DNA of 39,070 nt, taken from positions 766,775 to 805,844 of the forward strand of contig JAMPHF010000001.1 in the NCBI GenBank assembly GCA_023663525.1, written 5' to 3'. The notes beneath the pieces are model-generated. The model saw nothing but the letters and a program-made list of their open reading frames with translations, made no database searches and was not told the origin of the DNA. This document shows positions 9,239-17,100 of this stretch, piece by piece. The position numbers and the translations under genes are program-made. Numbering within the stretch: the stretch's first letter is position 1; each line of letters begins with the position of its first letter. The DNA comes from Bacteroides sp. (GTDB taxonomy: Bacteria > Bacteroidota > Bacteroidia > Bacteroidales > Muribaculaceae).

Positions 9239-9308
9239 AAAAACAACAGGGCTGTCATCGCGACAGCCCTGTTGTTTTTTTAATCTTAAATCTAATACCA
9301 TGAAAACA
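9239..9308 (-). ncRNA. Candidate small RNA, copy C of the array
   Basis: The same conserved block with one change (AAGATTAA for AAGGTTAA) is followed by a perfect 18-bp stem (9239-9256 with 9262-9279). Its outer part (ACAACA/TGTTGT) differs from copy A (TACTGCA/TGCAATA) while pairing is kept, which supports the structure. The -7-type box has lost two bases (ACTATTTG, 9314-9321) and the upstream sequence is unrelated to copies A and B, so this copy may be weaker or decayed. Confidence 0.38.
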
Positions 9309-9523
9309 CAGTGCAAATAGTAACTATACCCTTATAACTAACGGGAGGTGTAAAAGTTCGGTCGAAAGTCCGATTTAACATTACTTAACACTGACCATCA
9401 GAAAAAATGCACTACCTTAGCAACTTGAAAAAGCAATTCCTCTATGATAAGTGTCCTGCATGTTTCCGTTTTTCCTACGCAGGCATGGAGATGCAGTGTT
9501 CTCACGATAAAACAACATGAACT

Positions 9524-10243
9524 ATGAGTACTCGACTTTTGGTAATAGACGACGAGGAGTCTATCTGCGAGATTATCAAATATAATCTACAGAAGGAAGG
9601 CTATATCGTTGATACGGCATACAGTGCTGAGGAAGCACTTGAGATGGATCTCACCCCCTACGATCTTTTCATTGTCGATATAATGATGGAACGCCTGAGC
9701 GGTTTTGACTTTGCAAAACGGCTCCGCAACTCAACGGAGATGGAGGATGTCCCCATCATCTTCTGCTCTGCCCTCGACGGCGAGGACGACACGGTGATGG
9801 GACTCAACATCGGTGCCGATGACTACATCACAAAACCATTCAAGATAAGCGAGATGATAGCCCGCGTCAATGCCGTGCTGCGTCGCACCCAGATGGCACG
9901 CCGCGCCCGCGAGGCAGCCTCCGCTCAGACCAACGACGGACTTGAGCCTCAGATTGTCTATCAGGGACTCCGCATCGACCCCAACGACAAGGTCTGCTAT
10001 CTCGACGGCGAGAAAATCGCGCTAACCAAGACCGAGCTTGAGATCCTCGCATTTTTCCTCACCCGCCGCAACCGCATCTACTCGCGTGAGGAAATCATCC
10101 GTCATGTGTGGGCCGATGATGTCGTGGTCACCAACAGAACTATTGACACCAACATTACCCGTCTGCGTAAGAAAATCGGTCGCTACGGCAACAACATTGA
10201 GACTCGATTAGGATTCGGCTATGGGTTTAAAGAGAAGGATTAG
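9524..10243 (+). CDS. OmpR/PhoB-family response regulator
   Basis: 239 aa. The receiver domain (about 1-120) has the acidic pair Asp9-Asp10, phosphoacceptor Asp52 in FIVDIMM, the conserved Ser82 (CSALDG) and Lys104 (ITKPF). A linker is followed by an OmpR-type winged helix (about 140-237, 'LTKTELEILAFFLTRRNRIYSREEIIRHVW', ending in GYGFKEKD). It should be phosphorylated by the sensor kinase whose gene overlaps its 3' end. The start is the ATG directly followed by STRLLVIDDEE, which begins the first beta strand. The regulon is unknown. A TACCTTAG sequence near 9413 resembles a -7 box with one mismatch. Confidence 0.95.
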   Translation: MSTRLLVIDDEESICEIIKYNLQKEGYIVDTAYSAEEALEMDLTPYDLFIVDIMMERLSGFDFAKRLRNSTEMEDVPIIFCSALDGEDDTVMGLNIGADDYITKPFKISEMIARVNAVLRRTQMARRAREAASAQTNDGLEPQIVYQGLRIDPNDKVCYLDGEKIALTKTELEILAFFLTRRNRIYSREEIIRHVWADDVVVTNRTIDTNITRLRKKIGRYGNNIETRLGFGYGFKEKD

Positions 10244-11702
10244 CTATCAGTGGCGACTGTTCATCCCGATAGCGTTCGGACTGTGCATCATCTTCGGCTG
10301 CATCATATTCTATCAGCTTAAAAGGGAAGCCGACTACCGCTCTCAGGTGTTCAACGCTGAACTCGATCTGATCGACAACCGTATTCTTGACGCTTACCGT
10401 CAGGACATCAACCTGCACACCTTCCTGTCCTTCATCCAGCAGTTCTTCCAAGGCTCGATGTTTGAGGGTGTGCGTGTCAGCGTCTACAATGAAGGCCGTC
10501 TTGACTATTCGCTCGGCGCGCCCGTCCTCATGGACAATAATGATCCGAGCGGGAAGCACCCCCGACTGCCCGACGACATCGACGGAGTGAACCGCGAGCG
10601 TGCAGTGGCACGCGATGACGACAAACTCTACTTCTTCTCGACTGTCAAAAGTGACGACGGCAAGGTGGTGATATGTACCGCCATGCCCTATAATGATCAG
10701 GTGCATGACGTGATCGACATTGACCATGCCGTGTGGCTCATCATCGGACTGTCATTTATCGCAATACTCATAATCGTCTATTTCGCTACCCGCGTCCTAT
10801 CCAGAAACGTCCTGAGACTCCGCGAGTTTGCCATGAACGCCATATCCGGCGAGACGGTAAAGGAGGATTATGAATTTCCGAGAAACGAGCTTGGCGACAT
10901 CTCCCGGCAGATCCTGAAGTTCTACCACGAGCGCGACAAATCCCTTCAGGCCATCAAGAAGGAGCGAATGATCGCAGTACACGCCATTGAGGAGAAAGCC
11001 AAAATCTCGCGACAGCTCACCAACAACATCAACCACGAGATCAAGACTCCGGTCGGCATCATCAAAGGCTATCTCGATTCCATCCTCGCCGACCCCGACA
11101 TGGATGCGGCGACGCGTACCCGCTTCCTCGAACGCATGGCCTCAAACGTGGACCGCCTCACCACGCTCCTCAACGATGTCTCGACAATGACCCGCCTCGA
11201 AAATGGCGCGGACATGATTTCAGTGGAGTGCGTCAATATGCATGACCTCGTCTACCAGATTGACTACGACCTTCCGGCCAACAACCTCGCCGGCAACATG
11301 AAATTCAAGTTTGACATCCCGCTCGACTGCGAGGTCACGGGCAATTACAGCCTCCTCCAAGGAATGGTGTGCGGACTCATCAAAAACGCTGCCATGCACT
11401 CCGGCGGCACGGAAATCGGGATGAAACTCATCTCGGAAAATGAACGTTTCTACGTGTTCAGCTTCTTCGACAACGGCAACGGTGTCGGCGAGGAGCATAT
11501 CCCGCACCTATTTGAGCGTTTCTATCGAGTTGACACGGGTCGTTCACGCAAGATGGGAGGCACCGGTCTTGGTCTGCCGATCGTCAAGAGCACGGTGATG
11601 TCGCTTGGTGGCACAATCTCAGTCCACAACCGCTCCGTCGGCGGACTCGAATATATCTTCACCCTCCCGAAATGCAATTCGGGCAACACGGCCGTCAGCT
11701 AA
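10221..11702 (+). CDS. Membrane sensor histidine kinase
   Basis: 493 aa. Membrane helix 1 is at about 13-31, a periplasmic sensor region at about 32-166, and membrane helix 2 at about 168-188. A short HAMP-like linker is followed by a HisKA domain with phosphoacceptor His272 (NINHEIKTPVG). The HATPase domain has an N box (LIKNAAMHS, Asn389), G1 (DNGNGVG, Asp417) and G2 (GGTGLGLPI, about 446-454). It phosphorylates the response regulator encoded just upstream; the genes overlap by 23 bp, implying coupled translation. The input domain has no motif I recognise, so the signal is unknown. The phosphoacceptor box is HEIKTP, a variant of the more usual HELRTP or HELKTP. Confidence 0.95.
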   Translation: MGLKRRISYQWRLFIPIAFGLCIIFGCIIFYQLKREADYRSQVFNAELDLIDNRILDAYRQDINLHTFLSFIQQFFQGSMFEGVRVSVYNEGRLDYSLGAPVLMDNNDPSGKHPRLPDDIDGVNRERAVARDDDKLYFFSTVKSDDGKVVICTAMPYNDQVHDVIDIDHAVWLIIGLSFIAILIIVYFATRVLSRNVLRLREFAMNAISGETVKEDYEFPRNELGDISRQILKFYHERDKSLQAIKKERMIAVHAIEEKAKISRQLTNNINHEIKTPVGIIKGYLDSILADPDMDAATRTRFLERMASNVDRLTTLLNDVSTMTRLENGADMISVECVNMHDLVYQIDYDLPANNLAGNMKFKFDIPLDCEVTGNYSLLQGMVCGLIKNAAMHSGGTEIGMKLISENERFYVFSFFDNGNGVGEEHIPHLFERFYRVDTGRSRKMGGTGLGLPIVKSTVMSLGGTISVHNRSVGGLEYIFTLPKCNSGNTAVS

Positions 11703-12032
11703 GGCGGTGAGGAAACGAGCATCCGCATTGATGGCATATACCTTGTCACGCATCCTGCAAAATTAAATCAGCAGCAACCACTCCGAAAGATGTCACAATT
11801 GTGGTCGCAGACAAAAAATTTTTGCAATATTGTCATGGAAATCCAATATAATTTATTAAATTTGCAAAAATAAATGTAAAAACATCTTTAATCAGTATTA
11901 TCTCATCCGACCTACGACGCGGTTTCTCTCGTCTCTCCTTAACCACAGTGACCTCCGGATGTCATATTATCTTAAAGACTTTGTGCTGAATAATACCCCT
12001 AAAAACTATCTTATAATCGAAAGCTGAATCTT
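11703..12032. other. 330-bp intergenic region with a -7 box and a short ORF
   Basis: The stretch holds TAAATTTG (a TAnnTTTG match) at 11857-11864 on the plus strand and a 22-codon ORF at 11959-12027. No terminator hairpin for the kinase gene is obvious. The best upstream TTG is 24 bp from the -7 box, longer than the usual 19-21 bp, so promoter strength is uncertain. Confidence 0.5.
11959..12027 (+). CDS. 22-codon ORF directly upstream of the phosphoglycosyl transferase
   Basis: ATG at 11959 and TGA at 12025-12027 leave only 5 bp before the start of the next gene. The product begins MSYYLKDFVLNN and ends LIIES. Position and spacing fit a leader peptide that couples translation, but the product resembles nothing I can name and a chance ORF of this size is quite possible. 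Confidence 0.3.
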   Translation: MSYYLKDFVLNNTPKNYLIIES

Positions 12033-13160
12033 ATGGGATACTGGACCGCAAATTCACTTATCATCTTCGGCCTTTGCGCACTGCTTGCCGGTGTGCTCAT
12101 ACCTCAAATTCTATTAATTGCATACCGCCGTAATCTTTTCGATGAAGTAAATGAACGCAAAATCCACAAAGGACTCGTCCCCCGTCTCGGTGGCATTGCC
12201 TTTGTCCCGGTCATACTCCTCTCGATAGCTATACTCCTCGAAGCCAACCTTAAATTAGGCTTCCACTCCTTTGCAGCCGCTCTCTACAATTGCTACATGC
12301 CGCTGCTATCGACCTTTATTGCACTCCAGCTCCTCTACCTTGTCGGCATAGCTGATGACCTCATCGGTGTCAAATACCGTGCAAAGTTCGTGGTACAGCT
12401 CGTATGTGCAATCTTCCTGCTCGGCGGCGGCGTGTGGTTCTCGAATCTCGGAGGCGCACTCGGCATTAATGAAGTGTCGCCCTGGTTCGGCTTCCCGTTC
12501 ACGGTCATTGTACTCGTGTTCCTGATGAATGCAATCAACCTCATCGACGGTATCGACGGTCTTGCCTCAGGTCTCAGCTCCATTGCATGTATCATTTATG
12601 GATTCGCGTTCATCTTCCTCAGCGAATATGCCCTTGCAATCCTCAGCTTCGCTACTTTAGGCGTGCTTGCTCCGTTCTTCTACTACAACGTGTTCGGCGA
12701 CGTGACAAAGCATAAGAAGATTTTCATGGGCGACACCGGCTCGCTGACCATCGGACTCATCCTCGGAGTGCTCGGCACAATTCTCTATGTCCATCCCAAC
12801 ACTGAGCTTATTGACGTGCATCCGGCTGTGATTGCCTTCTCCCCGCTGATTGTGCCATGCTTCGATGTCATCCGCGTCTACATGCTCCGTATCCGTCAGC
12901 ACCGCAGCCCGTTCCTCCCCGACAAGAGCCATATCCACCACAAATTTCTTGCCGCCGGAATGAAGCCGCGCGCAGCCATGATCACAATCGTGAGCGTATC
13001 GGCCTTATTCACCATCGTGAACTTCTGCCTCACAGCATTCTTCAATACCGACATCAACATCCTGATTGTCATAGATATAGTGGCATGGGTAGCCGGTAAC
13101 TACTGGGTTTCAGCCGCAATCAAGCGCAACAAGGCTGCACAAAGCGGTCAGGAAAAATAA
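12033..13160 (+). CDS. WecA/TagO-type polyprenyl-phosphate N-acetylhexosamine-1-phosphate transferase
   Basis: 375 aa, about ten hydrophobic membrane segments. MraY/WecA family motifs are in order: KIHKGLVPRLGG (about 44-55), the Mg-binding Asp108-Asp109 (ADDLIG), NLIDGIDGLASG (about 169-180), FMGDTGS (about 231-237) and the cytoplasmic histidine loop DKSHIHHKF (about 297-305). It transfers a sugar-1-phosphate, most likely GlcNAc-1-P, from a UDP-sugar to undecaprenyl phosphate at the inner membrane, the first step of O-antigen, capsule or glycoprotein glycan synthesis. The HIHH loop favours the WecA group over MraY, whose loop sequence and dcw-cluster context differ. No glycosyltransferase genes are adjacent, so it is a stand-alone initiating enzyme. 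Confidence 0.88.
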   Translation: MGYWTANSLIIFGLCALLAGVLIPQILLIAYRRNLFDEVNERKIHKGLVPRLGGIAFVPVILLSIAILLEANLKLGFHSFAAALYNCYMPLLSTFIALQLLYLVGIADDLIGVKYRAKFVVQLVCAIFLLGGGVWFSNLGGALGINEVSPWFGFPFTVIVLVFLMNAINLIDGIDGLASGLSSIACIIYGFAFIFLSEYALAILSFATLGVLAPFFYYNVFGDVTKHKKIFMGDTGSLTIGLILGVLGTILYVHPNTELIDVHPAVIAFSPLIVPCFDVIRVYMLRIRQHRSPFLPDKSHIHHKFLAAGMKPRAAMITIVSVSALFTIVNFCLTAFFNTDINILIVIDIVAWVAGNYWVSAAIKRNKAAQSGQEK

Positions 13161-13201
13161 ACGTGTGGCCCCTCACACCATCCAACTCCATAACGAAACA
13201 A

Positions 13202-13232
13202 TTCCCTGAAAAGGAGCAATCTTTTTCAGGGA
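13202..13232 (+). terminator. Hairpin after the WecA-type gene
   Basis: TTCCCTGAAAA pairs with TTTTTCAGGGAA around a short loop, followed by ATTTG. It lies about 40 bp after the stop codon and immediately before the hflX -7 box, so termination and the next promoter are packed together. Confidence 0.65.
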
Positions 13233-13239
13233 AATTTGT

Positions 13240-13247
13240 TATCTTTG
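13240..13247 (+). promoter_or_regulatory. -7 box of the hflX promoter
   Basis: TATCTTTG is an exact TAnnTTTG match 40 bp before the hflX ATG. A -33 TTTG at normal spacing is not clear because the region is occupied by the upstream terminator stem. Confidence 0.55.
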
Positions 13248-13287
13248 TATAATCATCAATTCAAGCAACACGCAAATCATCTCAATC

Positions 13288-14514
13288 ATGATTGACCAGA
13301 TAATAAACGAGGAGATTACCGAGAAGGCAGTCCTCGTGGGACTCGTCACTGAACAACAGAACGAAACGAAAGCCCGCGAATATCTCGACGAGCTTGCATT
13401 CCTCGCCGACACGGCAGGAGCTGAGACCGTCAAGATATTCATGCAGAAACTTCCCTACCCCAACCCGCGCACCTTTGTCGGGAAAGGCAAGCTGGACGAG
13501 ATCCGGGCATACATCGAGGACAACGACATCGGCATGGTCATCTTCGACGATGATCTGAGCGCAAAACAAGTGCTCAACATCGAGCGCGAGCTGAAAGTCA
13601 AGATCCTCGACCGCACGAGCCTCATCCTTGACATCTTCGCCAAGAGGGCACGCACAGCCAACGCAAAGACCCAGGTGGAGCTGGCCCAGTATCAGTATCT
13701 GCTCCCCCGATTGACCCGAATGTGGACACACCTCGAACGTCAGCGAGGCGGCATCGGTATGCGAGGACCGGGCGAGGCACAGATAGAGACCGACCGCCGT
13801 ATCATCCTCAACCGCATCTCGTGGCTCAAGGAGCAGTTGCGCGACATCGACAAGCAGAAGGCCGTGCAACGCAAGAACCGAGGCAAACTGACACGCGTCG
13901 CGCTCGTGGGCTATACCAATGCCGGCAAATCAACCCTCATGAACGTCCTCAGCAAGAGCGATGTATTTGCCGAAAACAAACTTTTCGCCACGCTGGACAC
14001 CACCGTCCGTAAAGTCATCATCGACAATCTGCCATTCCTTCTGACCGACACGGTCGGATTCATCCGCAAACTCCCGACCCATCTGGTCGATTCATTCAAA
14101 TCGACGCTCGATGAGGTCCGCGAGGCCGATCTCCTCGTCCACGTCGTTGACATTTCCCACCCGAATTTCGAGGAGCAGATTGAAGTCGTCGATAAGACAC
14201 TGCGCGAGGTGTGCGACGGCGCTGACAAGCCTATGATAATGGTGTTCAACAAGATTGACGCTTTCACCTACAAGCCGAAAGATGAGAATGACCTCACTCC
14301 CGGCACACGCGAAAACGTGTCGCTTGAAGAACTCGAAAGAATGTGGATGACCAAGATGCCACACGACTGTGTGTTCATCTCCGCAAAGAAAGGCACCAAC
14401 ATTGACAAACTTAAACAAATGCTCTACGAGCGCGCCAAAGAAATCCACCTCACCCGCTTCCCCTACAACGACTTCCTTTTTCAGAAATATGACGAGGAGA
14501 CAACAGAGGAATAG
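13288..14514 (+). CDS. hflX: GTPase HflX
   Basis: 408 aa. An N-terminal HflX domain (about 20-200) contains FVGKGKLDE and the family signature ERQRGGIGMRGPGEAQIE (about 150-168). It is followed by the GTPase domain with P-loop GYTNAGKST (208-216), DTVGF (254-258) and NKID (321-324). HflX binds the 50S subunit or 70S ribosomes and splits stalled ribosomes, notably under heat stress. It has its own promoter and stands alone between convergent mgtE and the upstream transferase. The length matches the family. Confidence 0.96.
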   Translation: MIDQIINEEITEKAVLVGLVTEQQNETKAREYLDELAFLADTAGAETVKIFMQKLPYPNPRTFVGKGKLDEIRAYIEDNDIGMVIFDDDLSAKQVLNIERELKVKILDRTSLILDIFAKRARTANAKTQVELAQYQYLLPRLTRMWTHLERQRGGIGMRGPGEAQIETDRRIILNRISWLKEQLRDIDKQKAVQRKNRGKLTRVALVGYTNAGKSTLMNVLSKSDVFAENKLFATLDTTVRKVIIDNLPFLLTDTVGFIRKLPTHLVDSFKSTLDEVREADLLVHVVDISHPNFEEQIEVVDKTLREVCDGADKPMIMVFNKIDAFTYKPKDENDLTPGTRENVSLEELERMWMTKMPHDCVFISAKKGTNIDKLKQMLYERAKEIHLTRFPYNDFLFQKYDEETTEE

Positions 14515-14540
14515 AGTCAATCCGTCAGGCATTATACGAA

Positions 14541-14750
14541 AAGGGTACAGAAATTCAAAAATGGCAGAAATGACATAAAATTTTTCGGCTGCATATACAA
14601 CATATATTCATCCGAATAACATTAAATTATCCGAATATCCGAAAAAAAACTGTTTCTCCTGCTCCTATTGTCCTTTTGTACCCCTTCAATCAATGGACTA
14701 AGGACTAAAACACATGTAATTTCTGTCATTTATGAATTTCTGTACCCCTT
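14541..14750. repeat. 210-bp inverted-repeat element between hflX and mgtE
   Basis: The left arm (14541-14575, starting AAGGGTACAGAAATTC) and the right arm (14715-14750) are inverted copies matching over about 36 bp with three mismatches and one indel. The roughly 140 bp between them are AT-rich, contain short CCGAATA repeats and a partial third copy of the terminal sequence (TTGTACCCCTT near 14686), and code for nothing visible. This fits a MITE-like element or a long convergent terminator for hflX and mgtE. No target-site duplication is obvious. Confidence 0.55.
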
Positions 14751-14764
14751 TTTCCCTTGATGAA

Positions 14765-16129
14765 TCAGTGTGCGAATGTCACTATGAGCCATGAGGATAT
14801 GGACATGTATATGAGCATACCGATAATGTCATTCGTAATCGAGATGAAGGGTCCCGTGGCAAGCGCGGGGTCGATCTTCAGTTTCTCAAGAGTGAGGGGG
14901 ACAAACGTCCCGAAGACCGAGGCGAACATAACCACACAGAATATCGACACAGACACCGCAATCGTGGTCACCTGATGACCACTGCCTAAGGTGAAGAAAT
15001 TATAGAGGAACACGAGCAACGCGATGATAGTTCCGTTCAGCAATCCGACGCCAAGCTCCTTGAGAAGCTGACGTGCCGACTCCTTGACATCGAGCGAACC
15101 GTTGGCAAGACCCTGCACCACGATGGCCGACGACTGCGTCCCGACGTTTCCTCCCGTACCACCGATGAGCGGTATGAAAAGCGCGAGTGCCGGATCGACC
15201 ACAAAACCGCCCTCAAACTTGCCAAGAATCACTGAGTTGCACAGACCGCCAACCATACCGATCAAAAGCCACGGCAAGCGGGCCTTGGTCTGAGCGAAAA
15301 GTTTATCATCGCTCTCCACATCTCCCGAGAGACCGGACGCCAACTGATAGTCCCTCTCACTCGAATCACGCACCTTGTCCATCACGTCATCAACCGTTAT
15401 GCGGCCGAGCAGACGACCGATCGAATCGACCACAGGCATAGCCACAAGGTCATATTTCTCAAAATCGAGAGCCACATCGTCAATCGGCGTATCAGCCTTG
15501 ACCGACACCGGATCCGTCTCCATCACATGTTTTATCTTCGAGACCGACGGATGGGTGATGAGCTTCTTCAAAGGCAAAGTCCCTTTCAGTCTGTCATCAT
15601 TATCGACCACATAGACATAGTAGACCTCATCCATATCCTCAGCCTGCATCCTCATCTGCTTGATGCACTCGGGCATACTCCAATTCTCGTTGACCACGAT
15701 CATCTCGGTGCCCATTATACCGCCCGCCGTGTCCTCGTCATATTTGAGAAGGTCGATGATGTCTCCGGCCTGCTCCACATCGTCGATGTGACTCAGGATC
15801 TTCTCGCGGTCATCCTCATCGAGTTCCTGGATGACGTCAACCGCATCGTCTGTGTCGAGGTGTTCAATCTGCTTGGCGATGTCGGCCACATCCATCTTCG
15901 ACAGAAGCCTGGCGCGCTCATCCTCATCAAGCTCCATGAGGACATCAGCCTGCATGTCCTCATCGAGAAGTTTGAAAAGATACTCAGCCTCGTCGAGATC
16001 AAGATCCTGATAAAGCTCGGCAATGTCGGCGGGGTGAAGATCGGCAAGCTCCTCCGATGCAGCCGTGTCGGCATGGTCTTGGATGATCTTGCGGAGATGT
16101 TCGAGATATTCGGGTGTGAAGTCTTTCAT
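14765..16129 (-). CDS. mgtE: Magnesium transporter MgtE
   Basis: 454 aa. The cytoplasmic N domain (about 1-130) is made of repeated acidic helices (LADLHPADIAELYQDL, DEDERARLLSKM). A CBS-domain pair (about 135-255) and five membrane helices (about 280-454) follow, with the pore-region motif PLIGGTGGNVGTQSSAIVVQ. MgtE is a Mg2+-gated channel: the N and CBS domains bind Mg2+ and close the pore when cytosolic Mg2+ is high. The gene is convergent with hflX. In related Bacteroidales I recall mgtE as a neighbour of rsmA; here the restriction-modification cassette separates them. Confidence 0.96.
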   Translation of the reverse strand: MKDFTPEYLEHLRKIIQDHADTAASEELADLHPADIAELYQDLDLDEAEYLFKLLDEDMQADVLMELDEDERARLLSKMDVADIAKQIEHLDTDDAVDVIQELDEDDREKILSHIDDVEQAGDIIDLLKYDEDTAGGIMGTEMIVVNENWSMPECIKQMRMQAEDMDEVYYVYVVDNDDRLKGTLPLKKLITHPSVSKIKHVMETDPVSVKADTPIDDVALDFEKYDLVAMPVVDSIGRLLGRITVDDVMDKVRDSSERDYQLASGLSGDVESDDKLFAQTKARLPWLLIGMVGGLCNSVILGKFEGGFVVDPALALFIPLIGGTGGNVGTQSSAIVVQGLANGSLDVKESARQLLKELGVGLLNGTIIALLVFLYNFFTLGSGHQVTTIAVSVSIFCVVMFASVFGTFVPLTLEKLKIDPALATGPFISITNDIIGMLIYMSISSWLIVTFAH

Positions 16130-16183
16130 TGTGTCGTTTGGAGTGATGGAAAGAAAATTTCCTTTAATTGTTCAAAGTAAGAT

Positions 16184-16215
16184 ATGATACTATAAATGGT
16201 GATAGTGCGTATCAT
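16184..16215 (-). terminator. Weak hairpin between the methyltransferase and mgtE
   Basis: ATGATAC and GTATCAT form a 7-bp stem with a long loop just after the methyltransferase stop codon. There is no strong T-tract. It marks the left edge of the AT-rich cassette and may be only a partial barrier to read-through into mgtE. Confidence 0.3.
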
Positions 16216-16221
16216 GCAGTT

Positions 16222-17100
16222 TTATTTGGTCCTATTCTTTTTTTTATGATCTGCGACATTGTAATGAGCGTCATCCTCTCGAAGCATTAAACATTCATCG
16301 AACAATACAGGCTGGAGACTATGAGCCATTATCCTATGTCTTGCCAAATCACAGTATTCTTCAGAAATATCAATGCCGATAAATCTGCGCTTAGCTTCTA
16401 AGGCTGCAACACAAGTAGTTCCACTTCCACACATTGGATCCAATACCAAATCATCCCGATTAGTCCAACTGAGAATATGGTCCAATGCCAATTGATATGG
16501 GAACGGAGCGGGATGTTTTTTTGCTTCTTGATCCACCGCATTCTTTCCTACTACATATTCCCATATATTTCCCTTAAGTTTCTCGGTTTTTACCGGATTA
16601 GCCATCTTGCGTCGGCTTTGTTCCCCTTTAGAATAATTCTTATAAGTAGTACCTTTTAATTCCAATCCGGCATGAAGACATGGAATCTTTATTCCATTGT
16701 GTGTGGTCACAGCACCCTTTGTAAACACAAACATATATTCAAATACATTTGTATACCTCTTTCTATAAATCTGAGGAACAGGGTTCGTTTTCTGGAATAT
16801 CATCGTATCGTGAAGATTAAACCCTGTTTCCATAAATTTCAATGCCTGCCTGAAACTACTCCCGGTTTCTGTACCGTTAACAGTAGCATCTGAAACCACC
16901 CAAACTACAACACCTCCAACTTTTACTACTCTATATAGTTGTTCAACTATATCATTAAAGGGGAATACATATCCCTTATATGTCCTTAAATTATCGTATG
17001 GAGGAGAGGTGACGACCAAATCAATACTATCATCAGGAAACGAAGCCATCACCTCAACGCAGTTTCCACTAAGGATCTTATTTACATAATCTTCCATCAT
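16222..17100 (-). CDS. Type II DNA methyltransferase (N6-adenine or N4-cytosine) of a HindIII-like system
   Basis: 292 aa. The catalytic motif IV TSPPY (31-35) comes first and the AdoMet-binding motif I DPMCGSGTT (221-229, continuing into FIGIDIS) comes last, the beta-class order. The HPAPFP motif is at about 196-201. The N-terminal frame begins with two Met codons; the first forms an ATGA overlap with the stop codon of the restriction gene. It should methylate the site cut by the neighbouring nuclease and so protect the host. A HindIII-like partner suggests AAGCTT, methylated at either A or C; the TSPPY motif does not settle which base. The gene is clearly more AT-rich than mgtE and rsmA on either side, as expected for acquired DNA. 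Confidence 0.93.
   Translation of the reverse strand: MMEDYVNKILSGNCVEVMASFPDDSIDLVVTSPPYDNLRTYKGYVFPFNDIVEQLYRVVKVGGVVVWVVSDATVNGTETGSSFRQALKFMETGFNLHDTMIFQKTNPVPQIYRKRYTNVFEYMFVFTKGAVTTHNGIKIPCLHAGLELKGTTYKNYSKGEQSRRKMANPVKTEKLKGNIWEYVVGKNAVDQEAKKHPAPFPYQLALDHILSWTNRDDLVLDPMCGSGTTCVAALEAKRRFIGIDISEEYCDLARHRIMAHSLQPVLFDECLMLREDDAHYNVADHKKKNRTK

Larger units (their letters stand above)
8817..9321. repeat. Three tandem units with ~210-bp period
   Basis: The three units start at hairpins 8829, 9036 and 9249 (core positions), 207 and 213 bp apart. Each has the same 21-nt hairpin core followed on the plus strand by the block AACCTTAAATCTAATACCAT and the segment GAAAACACAGTGCAAAT. Units A and B also share about 60 bp beyond that. 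On the plus strand the hairpins are followed by T-runs, so they could also stop transcription coming from the sigma gene. Apart from these units and short spacers, nothing else is visible between the REP element and the response regulator. Confidence 0.85.

Noticed and set aside
8880..9341. Twelve-residue peptide MKTQCKYSNLSL in array copies A and B
   Set aside because: An ATG sits in the conserved block, but copy C stops after six codons, and the block looks like RNA-gene sequence on the other strand.
13282..13869. 195-codon ORF opposite hflX
   Set aside because: Antisense shadow of a well-supported gene; composition mirrors the hflX codons.
15527..16180. 217-codon ORF opposite mgtE
   Set aside because: Shadow frame created by the acidic repeats of the MgtE N domain.
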